Positions 43,113 to 52,076 of a stretch of DNA of 64,000 bases are shown here, one piece after another. The stretch is from Ralstonia sp. 25mfcol4.1 (GTDB lineage Bacteria; Pseudomonadota; Gammaproteobacteria; Burkholderiales; Burkholderiaceae), in NCBI RefSeq assembly GCF_900104095.1, contig NZ_FNJO01000005.1, positions 343,432 through 407,431 of the forward strand. Reading direction: 5' to 3'. Position numbers and translations under genes: made by a program. The notes beneath the pieces were generated by a model. The model worked only from the letters and a program-made list of their open reading frames with translations. It searched no databases and was not told the DNA's origin. How positions within the stretch are numbered: the first letter of the stretch is position 1; every line of letters starts with the position of its first letter.

Positions 43113-43173
43113 GAAGGAAAAGGAAAAGGAAAAGGAAAAGCCCCGGACCTGTGAAGATCCGGGGCCTTTTCAG
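43113..43173 (+). terminator. Terminator of the catabolic island with a GGAAAA repeat
   Basis: A run of four GGAAAA-type units (about 43115-43139) leads into a stem of CCCCGGA (43141-43147) and TCCGGGG (43158-43164) extended by AAAAG/CTTTT, ending in a short T-run. The simple repeat itself may be slippage-prone. Confidence 0.75.
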
Positions 43174-43392
43174 TGCAGGTTTCCCGCTGCCGCGCCATGA
43201 CGATCCGTGAGGATCTGACACCGTTGTGTGCCACGGTGCCTTTCAGCGATGAAAACGTCCAATCATCGTTGAAAAACACTATAGGCCGGTGCTCATGGCG
43301 CGGCGCGCGGCGGCATGTTCTTCCCATCTAAGAGCCCATGCCGCGCAAATCTGGATGACCCTGCCCGCCATCCAGACCGCGGAAATCGTCAA

Positions 43393-43575
43393 TTACTTAC
43401 CCAGCTCGTGGCCAATCACGCCACCCACCACGGCGCCACCGACCGTACCGGCCGTGCTGCCGTGGGTGGCCTCATGGCCCACCACACCGCCTGCCACCGC
43501 GCCGGTTGCCGTGCAGCCCGACAGGGCCCAGCAGCACGCGCCGATGGCGACAACGCCTGTGATTCGCTTCCACAT
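43393..43575 (-). CDS. Glycine-zipper lipoprotein
   Basis: A 60-residue protein with a lipoprotein signal ending ALSGC and a Gly/Ala-rich two-helix segment (GAVAGGVVGHEATHGSTAG then VGGAVVGGVIGHELGK) typical of glycine-zipper 2TM proteins of the envelope. AGGAG precedes the ATG at 43575 by 9 nt. Small outer-membrane or periplasmic lipoproteins of this kind are often stress related; function unknown. Confidence 0.75.
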   Translation of the reverse strand: MWKRITGVVAIGACCWALSGCTATGAVAGGVVGHEATHGSTAGTVGGAVVGGVIGHELGK

Positions 43576-43934
43576 GATGTTCTCCTACGTTGGCGCCACG
43601 CAGTTCCTGCTGGTGTTGCGCGGCGGCGTCTGTCGTTCATCACGCCTCAAGGATAGGTCCGCGCCGCCGCCGGGCCTTTCCGGCGGGCGCTGATTGCACT
43701 GTAGGAATTTGTCGGACGGTCGCAACACGGGGCGGGGACCGCGTGTCAACCGTGCAGACGTACGAAACCGGGCTGGGCGCGTAGCGGCAGCAAGCGGGCT
43801 GATGCACAATCCCCCACTTCAGTCTGGGCTGAAACGACCGATAACCGTTGGCGGTGCCGGAAATTTCACGCCGGGCGCGCCTGAGCCTTCAGAATGGCGG
43901 CCTGCCGCAAGCCACTTTCCCGTCACCCGCTGCC
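43576..43934. other. Divergent intergenic region
   Basis: 359 bp between the glycine-zipper gene and the GGDEF-EAL gene. I see no convincing ORF or RNA gene; it must hold the two divergent promoters, but no strong -35/-10 pair stood out. Confidence 0.4.
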
Positions 43935-46001
43935 ATGATGTCGCCCCGTTTCGACGCCTCCCTCGTCCTGATTTCCGTGCTGGTTGCCGTGCTGGCGTCG
44001 TATACGGCGCTGGACCTGGCAGGCCGCATTTCCACCGCGGCCCGTGGCCGCTACGCGCGGATGTGGCTGGCCGGCGGTGCCGTGGCCATGGGACTGGGCA
44101 TCTGGTCGATGCATTTCATCGGCATGCTGGCCTTCCGCCTGCCGATCCCGCTGGGGTACGACCTGGCCATTACGGGGGCATCATTGCTGATCGCCGTGCT
44201 GGCGTCGGCATTCGCGCTGCGCCTGGTCAGCCTGGAGTACCTGCCGCGCAGGCGCCTGGCGCTGGGGGCGCTGGCGCTGGGCGCGGCCATCTCGAGCATG
44301 CACTACACGGGCATGGCGGCCCTGCGCATGCAGCCCGGCATCGATTACGACCCCTGGCTGTTCCTGCTGTCGATCGTGATTGCCGTGGCGGCTTCGGGCG
44401 CGGCCCTGTGGATTGCCTTCCGCCTGCGGCGCAGCATGCCGCGCGTCCATCAGCTGCGGCTCGGTGCCGCGCTGGTCATGGGCGGGGCGATCGCCGCCAT
44501 GCACTACACGGGCATGGCGGCGGCACGTTTTCCGCTGGGGAGCATCTGCGGTGCAGCGGGTTCGGGCGTGGACAGCGGTGCGCTGGCCCTGCCGATCCTG
44601 GTCGTCACCGTATGCGTGCTGGCCGTGGCGCTGATCACATCGGTGCTCGACATGCGTCTGGAAATGCGGACGGCGGTGCTGGCCGACGCGCTGGGCGTGG
44701 CCAACAAGGAGCTTGAATTCCTGGCCCTGCACGACAAGCTGACCCACCTGCCCAACCGCGTGCTGCTGGAAGACCGCTTCCAGCAGGCCATCCAGGCGGC
44801 CACGCGGCAGCCGGGCACATTTGCGGTGCTGTTCGTGGATCTGGACGGATTCAAGAGCGTCAACGATACCTACGGCCACCAGATGGGCGACAGCCTGCTG
44901 GTGGAGATTGCCGGCCGCCTGCGCGCGTCAGCCCGCTCCGAGGACACCATCTCGCGTGTGGGCGGCGACGAGTTCGTGGTGCTCGCCAGGATCGACGAAC
45001 CGGCCGACGCCGGCGTGATGGCCGAGAACCTGATCGAGGCGTTGCGCGAGCCCGTGAATGTGGCGGGCCATGCGCTGCATGTGTCGGGCAGCATCGGCAT
45101 CGCGCTCTATCCCGCCGACGGCGCCGACCAGGACACACTGATGACCAACGCCGATGCCGCGATGTACCACGCGAAGGCGTCGGGCCGCAACGCGTACTGC
45201 TTCTTCGAACGGTCGATGAACCATCAGGCGCGTGTCCAGCAGTCGCTGATCCAGGACCTGCGCGGCGTGGTCCGCACGGGCCAGCTTGAACTGCACTACC
45301 AGCCCAAGTTCGCGGCAACGGACAGCCGCCTGGTGGGCGCCGAGGCGCTGTTGCGCTGGCAACACCCGGTACACGGGCTGCTGATGCCCGACCAGTTCAT
45401 CGGCCTGGCCGAAAAAACCGGTGCCATCGTGCCGATCGGCAAATGGGTGCTGGACGAAGCCTGTCGGCAGCTGGCCGCCTGGCACGCCAACGGTCATGCG
45501 GACTGGTCAATGGCCGTGAACCTGTCGGCGCTGCAATTCTGTCACGCGGGGATGATCGAAACCGTGTCCGAAGCGCTGGCGCATCACGGCATCCCGGCGC
45601 CGCGCCTGACGCTTGAAATCACGGAAACCACGGCGATGCACGATGTGGAAGAGACGCTCGCCATCATGACGCAGCTCGACAAAATGGGCGTACGCATCGC
45701 CATCGATGACTTCGGCACCGGCTATTCAAGCCTGCTGCATCTGAAGCGCATTCCGGCCAGCGAACTGAAGATCGATCGCGGCTTTGTGCGTGACCTGGCG
45801 GAGGATTCGGAGGATGCGGCCATCGTGTCGGCCATCGTTGCGCTGGGCCGTACGCTTAACCTGCAGGTCGTGGCGGAGGGGGTAGAGACCGCCGCGCAGC
45901 AGTCGTTCCTGGCGGGGCTGGGGTGCGATGCGCTGCAGGGTTACCTGCTGGGCCGGCCGGTGCCTGCCGCGCAATTCATGAGCCAGGCGGCGACGCAGTG
46001 A
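43935..46001 (+). CDS. MHYT-GGDEF-EAL cyclic di-GMP enzyme
   Basis: A 688-residue protein. The first 240 residues form a seven-TM MHYT sensor with three conserved motifs (SMHFIGM, SMHYTGM, AMHYTGM) thought to bind copper or sense O2/CO/NO. Then comes a GGDEF domain with intact VGGDEF and an EAL domain with intact GAEALLRW, so both cyclase and phosphodiesterase sites are present; which activity dominates cannot be told. The copper link of MHYT fits the metal genes downstream. ATG 43935 or 43938. Confidence 0.92.
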   Translation: MMSPRFDASLVLISVLVAVLASYTALDLAGRISTAARGRYARMWLAGGAVAMGLGIWSMHFIGMLAFRLPIPLGYDLAITGASLLIAVLASAFALRLVSLEYLPRRRLALGALALGAAISSMHYTGMAALRMQPGIDYDPWLFLLSIVIAVAASGAALWIAFRLRRSMPRVHQLRLGAALVMGGAIAAMHYTGMAAARFPLGSICGAAGSGVDSGALALPILVVTVCVLAVALITSVLDMRLEMRTAVLADALGVANKELEFLALHDKLTHLPNRVLLEDRFQQAIQAATRQPGTFAVLFVDLDGFKSVNDTYGHQMGDSLLVEIAGRLRASARSEDTISRVGGDEFVVLARIDEPADAGVMAENLIEALREPVNVAGHALHVSGSIGIALYPADGADQDTLMTNADAAMYHAKASGRNAYCFFERSMNHQARVQQSLIQDLRGVVRTGQLELHYQPKFAATDSRLVGAEALLRWQHPVHGLLMPDQFIGLAEKTGAIVPIGKWVLDEACRQLAAWHANGHADWSMAVNLSALQFCHAGMIETVSEALAHHGIPAPRLTLEITETTAMHDVEETLAIMTQLDKMGVRIAIDDFGTGYSSLLHLKRIPASELKIDRGFVRDLAEDSEDAAIVSAIVALGRTLNLQVVAEGVETAAQQSFLAGLGCDALQGYLLGRPVPAAQFMSQAATQ

Positions 46002-46067
46002 GCGCCGCCGCCTGGCGGGTTCGGGCTGTATCAGCCCGGATCTGGCCCGAGCGGGCCATAGCGTGGA

Positions 46068-46328
46068 TCAGGCACCGTCCGTGTACGGGCTGCGTGCGTC
46101 GCGCACATCATGTGCGCCGTCGACGAACGGGTTGCGCGCATCGCGCACATCGCGGGCGCCGTCGGTGTACACGTCGCGCGCGCCAACGCGCTCGACCAGA
46201 CCATCACGGTTGGTCACACGTGCGCCGTCGGTGTAAGGATCAGTGCTGCGCGGGGCAGCGTTGACCATCGTGGCGGCGCCGGCCAGCGTAGTGGCAAGGG
46301 CGGTATAGAGCAGGGCTTTCTTGAGCAT
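46068..46328 (-). CDS. Small secreted protein with YTDGA repeats
   Basis: An 86-residue protein with a signal peptide (MLKKALLYTALATTLAGAATMVNAA) followed by four imperfect repeats: DPYTDGAR, DVYTDGARDVRDAR, NPFVDGAHDVRDAR and SPYTDGA. AAGGAG lies 7 nt before the ATG. It may belong to small metal-stress proteins such as those near cop genes in Cupriavidus, but this is from memory and unchecked. Acidic and His/Asp-bearing repeats could bind metal. Confidence 0.7.
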   Translation of the reverse strand: MLKKALLYTALATTLAGAATMVNAAPRSTDPYTDGARVTNRDGLVERVGARDVYTDGARDVRDARNPFVDGAHDVRDARSPYTDGA

Positions 46329-46668
46329 GTGGACTCCTTGGATTCGAGGATGGAGGCAGTTTGGTGTTTCGGTGATTTGTACCGGTCGTCATGCGACCTT
46401 GGCTTGCAGTCTATGAGCGGGGCAGCCACGCCAACATGACCAACGCATGACAGATTCGTCATTCGTTCGCGCGTGCCGCCCGGCGCCATGCACACGACCA
46501 AAAAGGGCCGCGGCGAATGCAACATTCCGGCGGTAATCGGCGGATTCCGCGGGAGCCACGCCAACAACCTGTAGAATCCGTGCTGGTCCGCCGGATTTCC
46601 TGCCCGGACCGCTCCCCCCTTCGAATTCTCCAGCCCGCCCGCAAGGTGGCGGGCGCGCACGATAAGTC
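46329..46668. other. Divergent intergenic region
   Basis: 340 bp between the YTDGA protein and the H-NS-like gene. The only structure noted is ATGAC-N6-GTCAT at 46447-46462, a possible response-regulator site. No gene seen. Confidence 0.4.
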
Positions 46669-46974
46669 ATGTCCGAGTCTGATGCAGCCAAACAAGCCGC
46701 GGTGGCATGGATCCGCGAGCAGATGGATCACCATGGCCTGACGTTCGACCATCTCGTCGAAGCAGGCTGCTTTACCGATGCCGACACCGATGATGGCGCC
46801 GATGTGGCGCCATCCGCCCCCCACGCCGAGGCGCCCGCGGCGGGCGCCGCCGCGCCGCGCGCGATGTATCGCAATGCGATGGGTCAGACCTGGGACGGCG
46901 TCGGCGAATATCCGGACTGGCTGCAGCGGGCGGTCAACGCCGGACAATCGATCGACTTCTACCGCGTCGACTGA
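46669..46974 (+). CDS. Short H-NS-type DNA-binding protein
   Basis: A 101-residue protein. Its C-terminus YRNAMGQTWDGVGEYPDWLQRA is the H-NS AT-hook-like DNA-binding domain (pattern Y-x-G-TWxGxGxxPxWL). The N-terminal 65 residues are acidic and Ala/Pro rich and lack the long coiled coil that makes H-NS oligomerise. It may act as a modulator of full-length H-NS proteins. Confidence 0.8.
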   Translation: MSESDAAKQAAVAWIREQMDHHGLTFDHLVEAGCFTDADTDDGADVAPSAPHAEAPAAGAAAPRAMYRNAMGQTWDGVGEYPDWLQRAVNAGQSIDFYRVD

Positions 46975-47002
46975 GGCGCGCCCGCCCGATACCGGCTTCC
47001 GA

Positions 47003-47359
47003 TTACTGCGCGACGGCCAGCGAGGTCACCGTCAGCAGCCCATCGACACGGTCCACGGTGAACCGCACCTTGTCGCCCGCCTGCACCCGCGTCAGCATCG
47101 CCGGGTCCTTCACCCTGAAAATCATCGTCATCGCGCCCATGTCGAGGTTGCCGATCGGCCCGTGACGAATCGTCAGCTTGCCGGCCCCGGCATCGACCTT
47201 GCGGATTTCGCCTTCCACTTCGGGTAACGGCGCCTGCGCCGTGGCGGTTGCCACTGGCGCATCGGACGCATCGGACGCATCGGCCGTGACCGCCAGCGAA
47301 GCGGGGGACGCCCCGGCCAGCAGGGCCAGCAGCGTTGCGGTTGCCATCGTGTGTTTCAT
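47003..47359 (-). CDS. CusF-like periplasmic copper-binding protein
   Basis: A 118-residue exported protein with signal peptide MKHTMATATLLALLAGASPA. The mature C-terminal part EGEIRKVDAGAGKLTIRHGPI followed by MGAMTMIFRVKD has the conserved His, Met and Met ligands of the CusF beta-barrel that holds Cu(I)/Ag(I). Last gene of the copper operon, 47 nt after the oxidase. ATG 47359 has AGGACAG upstream. Confidence 0.88.
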   Translation of the reverse strand: MKHTMATATLLALLAGASPASLAVTADASDASDAPVATATAQAPLPEVEGEIRKVDAGAGKLTIRHGPIGNLDMGAMTMIFRVKDPAMLTRVQAGDKVRFTVDRVDGLLTVTSLAVAQ

Positions 47360-47406
47360 TTCTGTCCTTCGGTCGTGCGGCTTGAATGGTTGATCCGGCA
47401 AAGCGC

Positions 47407-48726
47407 CTATCGCGTGCGGCGCAGCGCCTGCGCCACGGGTTCGGTGTATTCGAATGCCACCGTGCCCTTGGGATGCCGATACCAGCCTGGATCGCGGTAG
47501 TCATTGGCCGCCATGCCCGCGCGCACCTTGAGCGTGGTGAACATGCCGCCCATCTCGATGGGTCCGAACGGGCCCTGGCCGCTCATCATCGGCAGCGTGT
47601 TCTCGGGAAGCGGCATTTCCATGCTGCCCATGTCGGCCATGCCCGCCTGGCCCATCGGCATGTAGTCGGGTACCAGCGCGTTCATGCGGCTGGCCAGGTC
47701 CTTCTGTTTCACGCCGATCATCGTGGGCAGGTTGTGGCCCATCGCGTTCATCGTGTGGTGCGACTTGTGGCAGTGGAAGGCCCAGTCGCCCGGGTTGTCG
47801 GCCACGAACTCGATGGCACGCATCTGGCCCACCGCGACATCGGTGGTCACTTCCGGCCAGCGTGCCGACGGCGGCACCCATCCGCCATCGGTGCCCGTTA
47901 CCTCGAAGCGGTGGCCGTGCAGGTGGATAGGGTGGTTCGTCATGGTCAGGTTGCCCATGCGGATGCGCACCCGGTCGCCCAGCCGCACGGGCAGCACGTC
48001 GATGCCCGGAAACACCCGGCTGTTCCATGTCCACATGTTGAAATCGGTCATCTCGGCCACGCGCGGCGTGTATGAGCCGGGGTCGATGTCGTAGGCGGCG
48101 ATCAGGAACACGAAATCGCGGTCCACGCGCCGGGCGGCGGCATCGCGCGGATGCACGACGATAAAGCCCATCATGCCCATGGCCATCTGCACCATCTCGT
48201 CCGAATGGGGGTGGTACATGAAGGTGCCCGCATGGCGCATCTCGAATTCGTAGACGAACGTCTTGCCGGGCGGGATATGCGGTTGCGACAGCCCGCCCAC
48301 GCCATCCATGCCCGCCGGCAGCAATACGCCGTGCCAGTGCACGGTGGTGTGTTCCGGCAGCTTGTTGGTGACGAAGATGCGCACACGGTCGCCTTCCACG
48401 CATTCGATCGTCGGTCCCGGACTCTGGCCGTTGTAGCCCCACAGATGGGCGGTCATGCCGGGCGCCAATTCGCGCTCGACCGGTTCGGCCACCAGATGGA
48501 ATTCTTTCCAGCCATTGCGCATGCGCCAGGGCAGCGTCCAGCCGTTGAGCGTGACCACGGGCTGATAGGGCCGGCCGCTGGCAGGCGCAAGGGGGGGCTG
48601 GGTGGTGGCGCTGTGCTGCAGCGGTGCCTCGGGCAGGGCGGCCGCGCCCGCGCGCGACACCATTGCCGTGCCAAGCATGGCAGCCGCCGACTGCCCCAGG
48701 AAATTGCGTCGGGAAACCATTGTCAT
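47407..48726 (-). CDS. Periplasmic multicopper oxidase (CopA-like)
   Basis: A 439-residue protein with a Tat signal (SRRNFLGQSAAAM) and all copper-ligand clusters: HWHG, HPHSDEM, HPIHLHGH and HCHKSHHTM. Several Met-rich stretches (MAMGMMG; MGQAGMADMGSMEM) near the last cluster may bind extra copper. It likely oxidises Cu(I) to the less toxic Cu(II) in the periplasm. Its ATG overlaps the TolC stop by 4 bp. Confidence 0.92.
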   Translation of the reverse strand: MTMVSRRNFLGQSAAAMLGTAMVSRAGAAALPEAPLQHSATTQPPLAPASGRPYQPVVTLNGWTLPWRMRNGWKEFHLVAEPVERELAPGMTAHLWGYNGQSPGPTIECVEGDRVRIFVTNKLPEHTTVHWHGVLLPAGMDGVGGLSQPHIPPGKTFVYEFEMRHAGTFMYHPHSDEMVQMAMGMMGFIVVHPRDAAARRVDRDFVFLIAAYDIDPGSYTPRVAEMTDFNMWTWNSRVFPGIDVLPVRLGDRVRIRMGNLTMTNHPIHLHGHRFEVTGTDGGWVPPSARWPEVTTDVAVGQMRAIEFVADNPGDWAFHCHKSHHTMNAMGHNLPTMIGVKQKDLASRMNALVPDYMPMGQAGMADMGSMEMPLPENTLPMMSGQGPFGPIEMGGMFTTLKVRAGMAANDYRDPGWYRHPKGTVAFEYTEPVAQALRRTR

Positions 48727-50159
48727 TGTCCTTGTGGGGTCGTGGCCGCAGGGGTGGCCGCTGTGGGTGCGACCGTCGCCGCGGCAGTTGGCGCAGCAGT
48801 GGCGTCCGGCAGGCGGCCGCCCAGCGCGCCGCGCAGCTCGGAATCGGCCAGCCAGAAGTCGCGCTGCGCGTCGAGATAGCCGTTCACGGCGTTGACCTGT
48901 TCGCGCGCGTCGGTCAGCAGTTCGAACACGCTGACCAGCATGCCGTTGTAGCGCAGCAGGCTTTCGTCGACGATGCGCTTGCGCAGCGGCACCACTTCGT
49001 CGCGATAGTGCAGGGCGATGTCGTAGCGCGCCCGGTAACCGGCGTAGGTCTCGCGCACCATCGACCGGGCGTTGATCGCCTGTTCTGCCAGCCGTGCCGC
49101 CGCCTGCATGTAGACGGCTTCGGCACGGGCCACGCGGGCGCCGCCCCAGTCGAACAGCGGCACCTCGATGTCGATGCCGTAGCCCGTCTCGCGCGGCCGG
49201 CTGGTCTCGGAGTTATGGATATAGCTGACGTCCAGCACGCTGATGAAGCGCGTGGCGCGGGTCAGGCCGAGCGAGCGCGACAGGCTGTCCAGTTGCAGGC
49301 GGCCGGCCTGCAGGTCCAGGCGCTGCGACATCGCATAACCTTCCAGATCCTGCATGGCCGGACGCGCCTTGGGCAGGTCGGGCAGGCGGTCTGGCAGCGT
49401 GTAGGCGATGTCCGTACCCCACAGCCCCAGCTCGCGCGTCAGCTGTTCGCGCGCCGCCAGCGCCCGCTGGCGGGCGCGCGCCAACTGCGCCGCGGCTTCG
49501 GCATAGAAAGCCTGCTCGCGTGCATGATCGAGTGCACTGACATTGCCGGCGCGGGCCAGGTCGCGCGCAAACAGCGCGCCGGTTTCGGCGGCCCGGCGTA
49601 CCTTTTCGGCATAGCGGGCGGCCTGCCCGGCGGCAACGGCCTCCACCCAGGCGCGACGGGTGGCCTCGGCCCGACGCAGTGTGGCATCGGCCACGGCCAG
49701 GCGCGTCTGCGCAAAGCGGCCTTCCTCGATGCGGGCGGCAAAGGGCAGCGCCAACAGGTTCATGAGGCCGATGGTGACTGCCCGGTCGATCTTGAGTTCG
49801 TCGCCCGAGGTCTTGCGGCTGAACGAGAAACCGGGGTTCGGCAGGCGCGTGGCCTGCACGTAGTCGGCCTCGGCGATGCCCAGGTCGGCGTACTGGGCCT
49901 GCAGCCCGGCATTGTTGAGCAGCGCCACCTGAATTGCGGCATCGGCATCTAGTGGTTTCGCCAGAAGCTCGCGCGTGCGGTCGCGCAGTGCATTGCGATC
50001 GGCGTCGCTGCGCGCCCAGATGGCATCCTTGCCCAGCCTGTCGCGCGCGGTGTCGGCAACCGGGCCGAAACCGCCGTCGGGCGCAAAGCCCGCACACCCC
50101 GTGAGGAGGATCGCCGTGGCCAGTGGAACCGCGGCGCGACGGAAGATAGCGTTCATCAT
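48723..50159 (-). CDS. TolC-family outer-membrane lipoprotein
   Basis: A 478-residue outer-membrane efflux protein with lipobox LLTGC near residue 22 and the repeated OEP domains of the family (coiled-coil helices with QAARYAEKVRRA and AEAAAQLARARQRAL). It forms the trimeric exit channel of a tripartite pump. No RND pump or membrane fusion protein is encoded in the same operon, which is odd; the channel may partner pumps made elsewhere. The C-terminal 30 residues are Ala/Thr/Pro-rich. Confidence 0.87.
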   Translation of the reverse strand: MMNAIFRRAAVPLATAILLTGCAGFAPDGGFGPVADTARDRLGKDAIWARSDADRNALRDRTRELLAKPLDADAAIQVALLNNAGLQAQYADLGIAEADYVQATRLPNPGFSFSRKTSGDELKIDRAVTIGLMNLLALPFAARIEEGRFAQTRLAVADATLRRAEATRRAWVEAVAAGQAARYAEKVRRAAETGALFARDLARAGNVSALDHAREQAFYAEAAAQLARARQRALAAREQLTRELGLWGTDIAYTLPDRLPDLPKARPAMQDLEGYAMSQRLDLQAGRLQLDSLSRSLGLTRATRFISVLDVSYIHNSETSRPRETGYGIDIEVPLFDWGGARVARAEAVYMQAAARLAEQAINARSMVRETYAGYRARYDIALHYRDEVVPLRKRIVDESLLRYNGMLVSVFELLTDAREQVNAVNGYLDAQRDFWLADSELRGALGGRLPDATAAPTAAATVAPTAATPAATTPQGQ

Positions 50160-50171
50160 CGCAGGGCTCCG

Positions 50172-50537
50172 TCAGTGCGCGTGATGGCCGGCGTGGCCAC
50201 TTTGGTCCACCTGTCCTGCGGCCGGTGCGGATGCCGGCGCGGCGCGGGTGCCCTGCGACATGCGGTGGCCGGCATGCGGGTCGGCCGCCGGGGCGGCACC
50301 CGGTGTGACGTCGGCATTCGACTGGCGCCAGGGCGAGACCTTGGGACTCTGGTAGGGGACGTAACCGGCCAACGGCGCGATGTCGGGCAGCGGCGGCACG
50401 GGGGCGGCAGCGTTCAGCGGATCGGGCAGATCGGGCGGGTGGGCCGGATGGACGGCAGGCGCCGACGCCTGGGCCACGGCAAGGGCCGGTGCAAGCGTCA
50501 GCAGCCAGGCCACGGCGACAGTGCGCACGGCGGGCAT
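50172..50537 (-). CDS. Small exported His-rich protein
   Basis: A 121-residue protein with a signal peptide (MPAVRTVAVAWLLTLAPALAVAQA) and a Pro/Ala-rich mature part ending in HAGHRM and GHAGHHAH clusters. No known domain. The location between the TolC and the Cys-rich gene of the copper operon suggests a copper chaperone or scavenger. AGAGG upstream of ATG 50537; overlapping longer frames were not used. Confidence 0.65.
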   Translation of the reverse strand: MPAVRTVAVAWLLTLAPALAVAQASAPAVHPAHPPDLPDPLNAAAPVPPLPDIAPLAGYVPYQSPKVSPWRQSNADVTPGAAPAADPHAGHRMSQGTRAAPASAPAAGQVDQSGHAGHHAH

Positions 50538-50690
50538 GACAACCTCTTGAATCTTGGGCCGCCGCACGCGGCGGTTCAGGCCGTGCGGCAGGCGAATACG
50601 GGGATGGATCGGCGCGGACGATTCAGTCGACTGCGCCCTGGGCGCCGGTTCAGGCGCGGGGACGAGCGTGCGAAGGACGCACCTCGGGTG

Positions 50691-51182
50691 TCAGCAACGA
50701 CGGGCAGGCGGCCGGTCGGCAGGCAGCGGAAGCTGGCTGGCAAAGCTGGCCGGGGTGGCCAGCGGGAGGGCGTGGCGGCGGTGTTGCAACGCCACGAGGG
50801 GGATTTCCGGCAGCAGCATGGCGCTGGCTGCGCAGGCGCCGCACGCGCTGCAATGGCCGGCGGCATGGTGCGGATGGTCGGCCGGCTGGTCAGGCGTGGC
50901 GCCGGCAGGATGGACGTCGTGCCACACTGGCATATCGGCGTCGTCACTCGCGCCCGCCTGATGGCAGTGCGCGTGGTCCATCTGGACCATCTGGCCAGCC
51001 TGGTCCACCACCATCACCGCCCCGGCTTCAGCTTCCGCCTTGATGGCGGCATGTCGTTCCGGCATTGACAGGCCCGCGGCTTCCGTGACGCTGCAGATCA
51101 TCATGACGGCCGCGGCCGCGCCCTGGATGGGCAGCGCGAACATGGCAAGACACAACAGGAAGCTGGCGAACAGACGTTTCAT
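50691..51182 (-). CDS. Cys/His-rich exported protein of the copper operon
   Basis: A 163-residue protein with signal peptide MKRLFASFLLCLAMFALPIQ, then HAHCHQAG, HHAAGHCSACGACAASAMLL and a Pro/Arg tail. It resembles DUF2946-type proteins found with copper and other metal genes. First gene of the copper operon, divergent from the response regulator. Function unknown. Confidence 0.65.
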   Translation of the reverse strand: MKRLFASFLLCLAMFALPIQGAAAAVMMICSVTEAAGLSMPERHAAIKAEAEAGAVMVVDQAGQMVQMDHAHCHQAGASDDADMPVWHDVHPAGATPDQPADHPHHAAGHCSACGACAASAMLLPEIPLVALQHRRHALPLATPASFASQLPLPADRPPARRC

Positions 51183-51287
51183 CAGAATTTGACTAGACCT
51201 GCCCGGTCAGTGGCGAGGCAGGCTGCCACAATCGGGGCAGCGGGCATTGTACTGTGTTTGACGGCAGGATTTCGCCGATTGACGATG

Positions 51288-51302
51288 ACATTCCTGCAAT
51301 GT
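51288..51302. promoter_or_regulatory. Inverted repeat in the copper/CopR intergenic region
   Basis: ACATT-CCTGC-AATGT lies at 51288-51302, between the divergent copper operon (start 51182) and the response regulator gene (start 51399). It is a plausible binding box for that regulator, controlling both directions. Confidence 0.45.
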
Positions 51303-51398
51303 TCCACAAAATGCGTCTAACCTCGGATAGTGTCTAGGTTCTGCAATAAACCGAAACGGCGGCACCGGCGGTTGGCCGGCGCCCGGAAGTGAATTCCC

Positions 51399-52076
51399 AT
51401 GCGTATCCTGATTGTCGAAGACGAACCGAAGGCCGGCGATTACCTGCTCAAGGGCCTGACGGAGTCCGGCTTCGTGGCCGACCTGGCGCGCGACGGCGTG
51501 GACGGCCTGTCCCATGCCCGCGAGCAGCACTACGACCTGATCGTCCTGGACGTGATGCTGCCCGGCATCGACGGCTGGCAGGTTCTGCGCGAACTGCGGC
51601 GCGACAAGGACACCCCGGTGCTGTGCCTGACCGCGCGCGACGAACTCTCGGATCGTCTCAAGGGTCTGGAACTGGGCGCCGACGACTATATGGTCAAGCC
51701 GTTCGCGTTCGCCGAACTGGTGGCGCGCATCCGTACCATCCTGCGCCGGGGGCCGTTGCGCGAGAGCGAATTCATGGAAGTGGCGGACCTGCAGATCGAC
51801 ACGATCCGGCGCCGCGTCACGCGTGCCGGCCAGAAGATCGACCTGACGTCGAAGGAATTCGCGCTGCTGCAACTGCTGGCGCGGCGTCGCGGCGAGGTGC
51901 TGTCGCGCTCGCTGATCGCCTCGCAGGTGTGGGACATGAACTTCGACAGCAACACCAATGTGGTGGATGTGTCGATTCGCCGGTTGCGCGCCAAGGTGGA
52001 CGACCCTTTCCCGAAGAAGCTGATCCATACGCGCCGGGGCATGGGCTACGTGCTCGATGAGTCGGAAGAAGCATGA
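51399..52076 (+). CDS. Heavy-metal response regulator (CopR/CusR type)
   Basis: A 225-residue OmpR-type regulator: a receiver domain with acidic pair EDE at residues 7-9, phosphoacceptor Asp51 (VLDVMLPG) and Lys in MVKPF, and a winged helix with [33 protein letters not shown], the segment typical of heavy-metal regulators. It should control the divergent copper operon and possibly czc. Overlaps the kinase gene. Confidence 0.9.
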   Translation: MRILIVEDEPKAGDYLLKGLTESGFVADLARDGVDGLSHAREQHYDLIVLDVMLPGIDGWQVLRELRRDKDTPVLCLTARDELSDRLKGLELGADDYMVKPFAFAELVARIRTILRRGPLRESEFMEVADLQIDTIRRRVTRAGQKIDLTSKEFALLQLLARRRGEVLSRSLIASQVWDMNFDSNTNVVDVSIRRLRAKVDDPFPKKLIHTRRGMGYVLDESEEA

